Source: an uncultured Massilia sp.
GTDB lineage: Bacteria > Pseudomonadota > Gammaproteobacteria > Burkholderiales > Burkholderiaceae
Assembly: GCA_946886065.1 (NCBI GenBank)
Contig: CAMPHU010000115.1
Coordinates: 1 to 14,222 of the forward strand
Length of the DNA stretch: 14,222 bases
Direction of reading: 5' to 3'
The notes under the pieces are model-generated. The model saw nothing but the letters and a program-made list of their open reading frames with translations. It did not search any database and had not been told where the DNA came from. This document shows, one piece after another, positions 8,602 to 14,222 of this stretch (position 1 is the first letter of the stretch; each line of letters opens with the position of its first letter). The translations under genes were made by a program, and so were the position numbers.

Positions 8602-11600
8602 GCATCGAACTCGCTCCGCTGTCCTTCCCGCTGCACGGCTCGCGCCTGATCGAGGCCTCGGCCGGCACCGGCAAGACCTGGACCATCGCCGCGCTCTACC
8701 TGCGCCTGGTGCTGGGGCATGGCGGGCCCGACGCCTTTGCGCGTCCGCTCCTGCCGTCCGAGATCCTGGTGATGACCTTCACCCGCGCCGCCACGCGCGA
8801 GCTGTCCAACCGCGTGCGCGAGCGCCTGGTGCAGGCCGCCGCCTTCTTCCGGGGCGAACTGGACCTGATCGACCCCTACCTGCGCGACCTGGCCGAGGCC
8901 TACCCGGAGGGCAATGCGCGCAGCGTGGCCGCGCACCGCCTGATGCTGGCCGCCGAGACCATGGACGAAGCGGCGATCTTCACCATCGACGCCTGGTGCC
9001 AGCGCATGCTGCGCGAGCACGCCTTCGATAGCGGCAGCCTGTTCGACGAAGAGCTGCTCACCGACGAGCGCGCATTGTTCGAGGACGCGGCCCACGACTA
9101 CTGGCGCCAGCACGTCTACCCGCTCGGCGCCGAGGCGCTCGACACGGTGCTCGGGTCCTGGAGCAGCGTCGAGGCGCTCAAGGAGAGCGTGCGCGAACTG
9201 GTCTACCGCACCGCGCTGCTCGGCGAACTGCCGGAAGAGCCCTTGGGCGCGGTGCTCGGCCGCCTGGCCGCCGCCCAGCGCGCCCAGCTGGCGCAGCTGA
9301 AGGAAGGCTGGCATGAGCGCGCGAGCGCGATGGAGCGCTGGATCGCCGCGCATCGCGAACGCAATCCCAAGTGCTTCAACGGCAACAAGATGCGCGCCGA
9401 CTCGCTGGTGAAATGGTTCGAGGCGCTGCGCGCCTGGGCCCTCGACCCGGCCCTGCACCAGCCCGCGCTGCCCGACACCGCCTGGAAGCGCCTGACCGAA
9501 GACGGCATCGTGGACGCTTTCAGCAAGGATTTCCATGCCGAGGTGCCGGACTGCTTCGGCTGCACCGCCGAGCTGAAGGCCGGCCTCGATGCGATCGATC
9601 CGATCGCGCATGCGCTGCTGCGCCATGCCGCGGGCCACATCGCCCAGCGCATGCGCGAACTGAAGCGCCGCAACCGCCAGTTCGGTTTCGCCGACATGCT
9701 CGAACGCCTCAAGGACGCGCTGGAAGGCGAGAACGGCGACGCGCTGCGCGGCCGCATCGTGAGCCAGTTCCCGGTGGCGATGGTGGACGAATTCCAGGAT
9801 ACCTCGCCCGACCAGTACCGCATCTTCGACCTGTTGTACCGCGTCGCGGACAATGCACCCGGACAGGGCCTGTTCCTGATCGGCGACCCCAAGCAGTCGA
9901 TCTACGGCTTCCGCGGCGCCGACATCCACAGCTACCTGTCGGCGCGGCGCGCCACCGAAGGGCGCCACTACAAGCTGGGCACCAACTACCGCTCGACCGC
10001 GCCGCTGGTGTCGGCCGTGAACCGCGTGTTCGCCGTGGCCGAAGGCGAACACGGCGAGGGCGGCTATCCGCAGGGCGCCTTCCGCTTCCGCCGCGGCGGC
10101 GACAATCCGCTGCCCTTCGAGGCGGTGGCCGCCAAGGGGCACCGCGAACGCCTGGTCGGCGCCGGCGGCACCTTGCCGGCGATGACCGTGGCCTGCTGCC
10201 ACCGCGAAGACCTGAAAGGCGAGGAGTACCGCGAGTTCTTCGCCCAGCACTGCGCCGAAGACATCGTGCGCCTGCTGAACGACGAGCGGGTCGGCTTCTC
10301 GGACGGCGAGCGCTTCCGCCGCCTGATGCCGGCCGATATCGCGATCCTGGTCCGCGACCGGCGCGAAGCCGCTGCCGTGCGGCGCGCCCTGGTGCGGCGC
10401 ATGGTGGCCAGCGTCTACCTGTCGGACAAGGATTCGGTGATCGAAAGCGAGGAGGCGGCCGACATGCTGCGCTGGCTGTACGCAGTGGCCAATCCGCTCG
10501 ACGGGGCGCTGGCGCGCGCGGCCTTCGCCACCCGCACGGCCGGCCTGCCGCTGGTCGAGCTGGCCAGGCTGTCCAGCAATGAGGAAGCCTGGGAAGTGCG
10601 GGTGGAACAGCTCAAGGCCCTCCACGGCAGCTGGCAGCGCCAGGGGGTGCTGGCCATGCTGCGCCGCTTCGTCCACGAACTTGGCCTGCCGGCGCGCCTG
10701 CTGCGCGAGCCGGGCGGCGAGCGCCGCCTGACCAATCTGCTGCACCTGGCCGAACTGCTGCAGGAAGCCAGCACCCAGCTGGAAGGCGAGCAAGCCCTGA
10801 TCCGCTGGTTCGCCGAGCAGATCGAAGGCCTGGGCGAGGGCGGCGACGAGCGCGTGCTGCGCCTGGAAAGCGACGCCGAGCTGGTCAAGGTCGTCACCGT
10901 GCACAAGTCGAAAGGCCTCGAATACCCGCTGGTCTACCTGCCTTTCGCGGTCACCGCGCGGCCGGTGGAGAAGGGTAGCCGGGCCTTCTTCGAATTCATC
11001 GACCAGAACGGCGAGCGGCGCCTGGACCTGAGCCTGAGCGCGGAGGCCCAGGCGGCGGTCGACCGCGCCCGGCTGGAGGAAGACCTGCGCCTGTTCTACG
11101 TGGCCCTCACCCGCGCGCGCCACGCGGTGTGGCTGGGCACCGCCGTGGTCCTGCACCGGGGCAAGAACCGGCTGCACGAATCGGCATTCGGTTACCTGCT
11201 GGCCGGCGGCGAAGCGATTCCTCCCGCCGCCTTGCGCGAGCGCCTGCAGCAGCTGTGCGGCGGCGTTGACTGCATCCGCCTGCTCGACCTCGAAGAGGAT
11301 CAGGCATCGACCGCCTTCTCGCGCGAGGACGAGCGGCCGGACCTGCTGGAAGCGCCGCGCTATGCGGCCAGCTTCGAGCGCGACTGGGCCATCGGTTCCT
11401 TCACGTCGCTGACGCGCCATGCCGTGGCGCCGCCCATGCGCGCGCAGGAGCAGACCCTGCTCGAGGAAGAGCCTTCGGTGGCGACCCCGCCGCGCATCGA
11501 GGACGCGCCCTGGCACCGCTTCCCGCGCGGCTCGGTGCCGGGCAACTTCCTGCACGAGCAGCTCGAATGGCTGGCCGGCGAAGGCTTCGGCTGCCTGGAC

Positions 11601-12236
11601 GACCCGGCCTGCGAGCTGCGCCTGGTGCAGCGCATCGAGCGCGCCGGCTGGGCCAAACGCACGGACGACGCGCTGGCCTGGCTGAAAGCCATCGTCGGTA
11701 CCGTACTGCCGCCGCTGGGCGCGGCCTTGGGGGATTTGCAAGACCCGTTGCCGGAGATGGAATTCTGGTTCCCGAGCGAGCGCCTGGATCTGCCGCGCCT
11801 GGACCGCCTGTGCCGCGAGCGCATCTTCGGCGGCGCCGAACGGCCGGTCCTGCCCGAGCGCACGCTGCACGGCATGCTCAAGGGCTTCGCCGACCTCGTG
11901 TTCGAGCACGAGGGCCGCTTCTGGGTGCTGGACTACAAGTCGAATGCGCTGGGACCGGGCGACGCCGCCTACACCCAGGCCGCGATGGAAGCCGGCATGA
12001 TGGAACACCGCTACGATATCCAGGGCACGATCTACATGCTGGCGCTGCACCGCCTGCTGCGCGCGCGCCTGGGCCAGTCCTACCGCCCGCGCGAACAGCT
12101 GGGCGGCGCCGTGTTCCTGTTCCTGCGCGGGATCGCCAACCCGGCCACGCGCGGCTGCTGCACCCTGGCGCCGGACCTGGAACTGCTGGATGGGCTGGAA
12201 CGACTGCTGAACAAGGAAGGCCATGGCGAAGACTGA
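8598..12236 (+). CDS. recB: Exodeoxyribonuclease V subunit beta (RecB)
   Basis: RecB, the 3'-5' SF1A (UvrD-like) helicase and sole nuclease subunit of RecBCD; after Chi it also loads RecA in well-studied systems. It is 1212 residues long, against 1180 in E. coli. Helicase motifs in order: Walker A ASAGTGKT at 20-27, motif Ia VMTFTRAAT, Walker B VDEFQDT at 396-402, SIYGFRGADI, TNYRST, VHKSKGLEYP near 768, and LFYVALTRAR near 832. The C-terminal nuclease has His986 (FLHE), Asp1099 (ADLVF) and Asp1112 plus Lys1114 in LDYKSN. These correspond to the E. coli His956, Asp1067, Asp1080 and Lys1082 site, so both activities should be intact. Its start overlaps the recC stop (ATGA) and its end overlaps recD by 14 nt. 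The ptr protease gene that sits between recC and recB in E. coli is absent here. Confidence 0.98.
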   Translation: MSIELAPLSFPLHGSRLIEASAGTGKTWTIAALYLRLVLGHGGPDAFARPLLPSEILVMTFTRAATRELSNRVRERLVQAAAFFRGELDLIDPYLRDLAEAYPEGNARSVAAHRLMLAAETMDEAAIFTIDAWCQRMLREHAFDSGSLFDEELLTDERALFEDAAHDYWRQHVYPLGAEALDTVLGSWSSVEALKESVRELVYRTALLGELPEEPLGAVLGRLAAAQRAQLAQLKEGWHERASAMERWIAAHRERNPKCFNGNKMRADSLVKWFEALRAWALDPALHQPALPDTAWKRLTEDGIVDAFSKDFHAEVPDCFGCTAELKAGLDAIDPIAHALLRHAAGHIAQRMRELKRRNRQFGFADMLERLKDALEGENGDALRGRIVSQFPVAMVDEFQDTSPDQYRIFDLLYRVADNAPGQGLFLIGDPKQSIYGFRGADIHSYLSARRATEGRHYKLGTNYRSTAPLVSAVNRVFAVAEGEHGEGGYPQGAFRFRRGGDNPLPFEAVAAKGHRERLVGAGGTLPAMTVACCHREDLKGEEYREFFAQHCAEDIVRLLNDERVGFSDGERFRRLMPADIAILVRDRREAAAVRRALVRRMVASVYLSDKDSVIESEEAADMLRWLYAVANPLDGALARAAFATRTAGLPLVELARLSSNEEAWEVRVEQLKALHGSWQRQGVLAMLRRFVHELGLPARLLREPGGERRLTNLLHLAELLQEASTQLEGEQALIRWFAEQIEGLGEGGDERVLRLESDAELVKVVTVHKSKGLEYPLVYLPFAVTARPVEKGSRAFFEFIDQNGERRLDLSLSAEAQAAVDRARLEEDLRLFYVALTRARHAVWLGTAVVLHRGKNRLHESAFGYLLAGGEAIPPAALRERLQQLCGGVDCIRLLDLEEDQASTAFSREDERPDLLEAPRYAASFERDWAIGSFTSLTRHAVAPPMRAQEQTLLEEEPSVATPPRIEDAPWHRFPRGSVPGNFLHEQLEWLAGEGFGCLDDPACELRLVQRIERAGWAKRTDDALAWLKAIVGTVLPPLGAALGDLQDPLPEMEFWFPSERLDLPRLDRLCRERIFGGAERPVLPERTLHGMLKGFADLVFEHEGRFWVLDYKSNALGPGDAAYTQAAMEAGMMEHRYDIQGTIYMLALHRLLRARLGQSYRPREQLGGAVFLFLRGIANPATRGCCTLAPDLELLDGLERLLNKEGHGED
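12213..12217 (+). promoter_or_regulatory. Ribosome binding site of recD inside the recB end
   Basis: AAGGA, within the longer AAGGAAGG run, lies 5 nt before the ATG at 12223. It supports the start that overlaps recB by 14 nt over any later start. Confidence 0.65.
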
Positions 12237-14157
12237 AGCGAGCATCACGGCCTTGTGGGCCGAGATCGGCCGCCTGACCGACGAGGGCGAACTGCGGCGC
12301 CTGTCGGGCGCGTTCGCGCGCTTCGTCGCTTCGCTCGGCAACGCCGCGCCGCCGCTGGTGCTGGCCGCCACCGTGCTGTCCGAGCTCGAAGGCCATGGCC
12401 ACAGCTGCCTTCAACTGTCCGACCTGGCCGACGGCCAGGCCGCCGCGGGGCTGCTGGGCTGGAGCGAAGAGCAATGGAAGGCGCTTGCGTCGAGCGCGGC
12501 CCCGTTGCCGCGCAGCGCCAAGGCCTGGGCCGCCCAGCTGGCCGCCTGCGAGCAGGTGTGGCAGGTGGACGAATTCGATTACGACCAGCCGCTGGTGCTG
12601 GACGGCGAACGCCTCTACCTGCGCCGCTACTGGCGCGACGAGCTGCTGGTGGCGCAATCGGTGCGCGAGCGCGCCAGGTCCCTGCGTCCGGTCGACGGCG
12701 AGGCCGTGCGCGGCTGGCTCGACACCCTGTTCGCCTCGCAGCGCGCGGCGGAAAAGCCGGACTGGCAGAAACTCGCCTGCGCCATCGCCCTGCGCGGCGC
12801 GGTGGGCATCATCACCGGCGGCCCCGGCACCGGCAAGACGTACACGGTGGCGCGCCTGCTGGCGCTGCTGTTCGCCACCGCCCCCGAAGCGGGCAGCCAG
12901 CGCATTGCCCTGGCCGCGCCGACCGGCAAGGCGGCCGCGCGCCTGAAGCAGTCGATCGACAAGGCCCTGAACGAACTGGCGGAGCGCGTCGGCAGCGCCC
13001 TGCCGCTGCGCGAGCTGACCGCGCGCATGGGCGCCGCGCGCACCTTGCACAGCCTGCTGGGCGCGCGCCCGGACAGCCGGGCCTTCGCCCACCACCGCGG
13101 CAATCCGCTCGACGTGGACGTGCTGATCGTCGACGAAGCCTCGATGGTGCACCTGGAGATGATGGCCAGCCTGCTGGATGCGCTGCCGCCGTCCGCGACC
13201 CTGATCCTGCTGGGCGACAAGGACCAGCTGGCCTCGGTGGAGGCGGGCGCGGTGCTGGGCGACCTGTGCCACAACGCCCAGGCCGGGGCCTATTCGAGCG
13301 ACACGCAGGCCTATGTGCGCGAGGCCAGCGGCGAGGAGGTGCCGGACGACTACCTGGGCAGCGGCGGACCGCTGGCCCAGCAGACCGTGATGCTGCGCCA
13401 CAGCCGCCGCTTCGGCGGCCCGATCGGCCAGCTGGCGCTGGCGGTGAACGCCGGCGACGGCGCGCGCGCCGAGGAGGTGCTGAGGGCAGGCGAGGGCGGC
13501 GTTCGCTGGATCGACCATGCCCAGCCGCATAACCTGCTGCAGCTGGCGCAGTCGGGCTACGGCCCCTGCCTGGAACTGCTGCTGGCCGGGCCGCAAGGGA
13601 AGCACGAGGACTGGGTGCGCCAGGTGCTGCTGCGCTTCGAATCCTTCCGCATCCTGTGCGCGGTGCGCGACGGCGAATGGGGCGTGTCCGGCCTGAACGA
13701 CGCCATCGCCCAGCGCCTGGAAAGCGCGCGCCTGCTGCGCCGGGGCGGCGAATGGTATGTCGGGCGTCCGGTCATGGTGACCCGCAACGACTACGGCACC
13801 AAGGTCTTCAACGGCGACATCGGCCTGACCCTGGCCGATCCGGAACGTCCGGGTTCGCTGCGCGTGTACTTCCTGGAAGGCGACACGGTGCGCAGCGTGC
13901 TGGCCACCCGCCTGCGCAACGTCGAAACGGCCTTCGCGATGACCGTGCATAAATCGCAGGGCTCGGAGTTCCGCCACACGGTACTGGCCCTGCCGCGCGA
14001 GCGCAGCGCGATCCTGACGCGCGAGCTGGTCTACACCGGCATCACCCGCGCCAGCGAGGTCTTCACGCTGGTGACGCCGGCCGGCGAGGTGCTGCTGGAT
14101 GCGATCGGGCGGCGCACCCACCGCACCAGCGGCCTGCGCGACATGATCGCCAACTAG
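12223..14157 (+). CDS. recD: Exodeoxyribonuclease V subunit alpha (RecD)
   Basis: RecD, the 5'-3' SF1B helicase subunit of RecBCD: the faster motor on the 5' strand, and needed for full nuclease activity in the E. coli enzyme. It is 644 residues, slightly longer than the 608 of E. coli. Residues 1 to about 170 form the N-terminal domain that docks on RecC. Walker A GGPGTGKT is centred on Lys205, Walker B VDEAS has Asp304/Glu305, then LLGDKDQLASVEAGAVLGDL, LRHSRRFGG, VHKSQGSEF near 575 and motif VI YTGITRA with Arg609. The start is chosen from the AAGGA site. The gene is last in the operon and ends at TAG 14155-14157. It belongs to the RecBCD-associated type, not RecD2, given its place after recB and its lack of the long N-terminal extension. 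Confidence 0.97.
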   Translation: MAKTEASITALWAEIGRLTDEGELRRLSGAFARFVASLGNAAPPLVLAATVLSELEGHGHSCLQLSDLADGQAAAGLLGWSEEQWKALASSAAPLPRSAKAWAAQLAACEQVWQVDEFDYDQPLVLDGERLYLRRYWRDELLVAQSVRERARSLRPVDGEAVRGWLDTLFASQRAAEKPDWQKLACAIALRGAVGIITGGPGTGKTYTVARLLALLFATAPEAGSQRIALAAPTGKAAARLKQSIDKALNELAERVGSALPLRELTARMGAARTLHSLLGARPDSRAFAHHRGNPLDVDVLIVDEASMVHLEMMASLLDALPPSATLILLGDKDQLASVEAGAVLGDLCHNAQAGAYSSDTQAYVREASGEEVPDDYLGSGGPLAQQTVMLRHSRRFGGPIGQLALAVNAGDGARAEEVLRAGEGGVRWIDHAQPHNLLQLAQSGYGPCLELLLAGPQGKHEDWVRQVLLRFESFRILCAVRDGEWGVSGLNDAIAQRLESARLLRRGGEWYVGRPVMVTRNDYGTKVFNGDIGLTLADPERPGSLRVYFLEGDTVRSVLATRLRNVETAFAMTVHKSQGSEFRHTVLALPRERSAILTRELVYTGITRASEVFTLVTPAGEVLLDAIGRRTHRTSGLRDMIAN

Positions 14158-14181
14158 CGGCGGCCGGGCGACGCCCTGGTC

Positions 14182-14222
14182 CGGCGCAAGCGGCGCAACA
14201 TGACGGCACAATGACGGCACAA
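14182..14222. repeat. Four copies of CGGCRCAA after recD, including an 11-bp tandem repeat
   Basis: CGGCGCAA occurs at 14182-14189 and 14191-14198, and CGGCACAA at 14204-14211 and 14215-14222. The last two sit in a perfect 11-bp tandem repeat (atgacggcaca at 14200-14210 and 14211-14221). The cluster reaches the window edge, so its full size is unknown. It lies outside recD. It could be a repeated protein-binding site, slippage, or the edge of a neighbouring gene; nothing seen here decides between these. Confidence 0.7.

Noticed and set aside
8415..12371. 1318-codon open frame on the minus strand opposite recB
   Set aside because: Its translation is biased composition with no recognisable motif, while the plus frame is unmistakable RecB. 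Long antisense frames are expected where third positions are almost always G or C.
14160..14182. GGGC-GAC-GCCC hairpin after recD as a terminator
   Set aside because: The stem is only 4 bp with a mismatch outside, and no T-run follows.
11878..14220. 780-codon minus-strand frame opposite recD, and similar ones opposite recC and the kinase
   Set aside because: Same GC-driven shadow effect. No motif, no ribosome site, and overlap with well-supported genes along their full length.
1..14222. A novel defence, mobile or biosynthetic system
   Set aside because: Every gene over the window belongs to a familiar family, and base composition and codon use look uniform. No integrase, transposase, toxin, repeat-spacer array or insertion boundary is visible.

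Overview
The window is GC-rich (third codon positions almost all G or C) and gene-dense. It looks like ordinary chromosome from a Gram-negative bacterium, most likely a betaproteobacterium of the Burkholderiales (Massilia/Oxalobacteraceae-like). That taxonomic call is an inference from codon use, the recC-recB-recD order and the protein style; there is no rRNA or other marker to test it.

Layout. Positions 1-1923 (minus strand) hold an S9 prolyl-oligopeptidase-type serine peptidase whose C-terminal end lies outside the window. An 84-bp, locally AT-richer divergent spacer (1924-2007) follows. Positions 2008-5133 (plus) encode a large membrane hybrid histidine kinase with the order CHASE-PAS-HisKA-HATPase-REC-Hpt. 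After another 84-bp gap, 5218-14157 (plus) is a compact recC-recB-recD operon for the three subunits of exonuclease V (RecBCD). Its genes overlap by 4 nt and 14 nt. The last 65 bases after recD hold no gene but contain a short repeated motif that runs off the edge.

How the genes work together. RecC, RecB and RecD form one heterotrimer that processes double-strand DNA ends for recombination and degrades linear foreign DNA. All the signature helicase and nuclease residues I looked for are present, so the complex should be active. The kinase carries its own receiver and phosphotransfer domains but has no response regulator gene beside it here. The peptidase is an unrelated cytoplasmic housekeeping enzyme on the opposite strand.

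I found no mobile element, CRISPR array, tRNA, rRNA or new multi-gene system. The most interesting observations are two substitutions at positions of RecC that correspond to Chi-contacting residues in E. coli, a possible shared bidirectional -10 element, and the repeat cluster after recD. Many long overlapping open frames on both strands are by-products of the high GC content.
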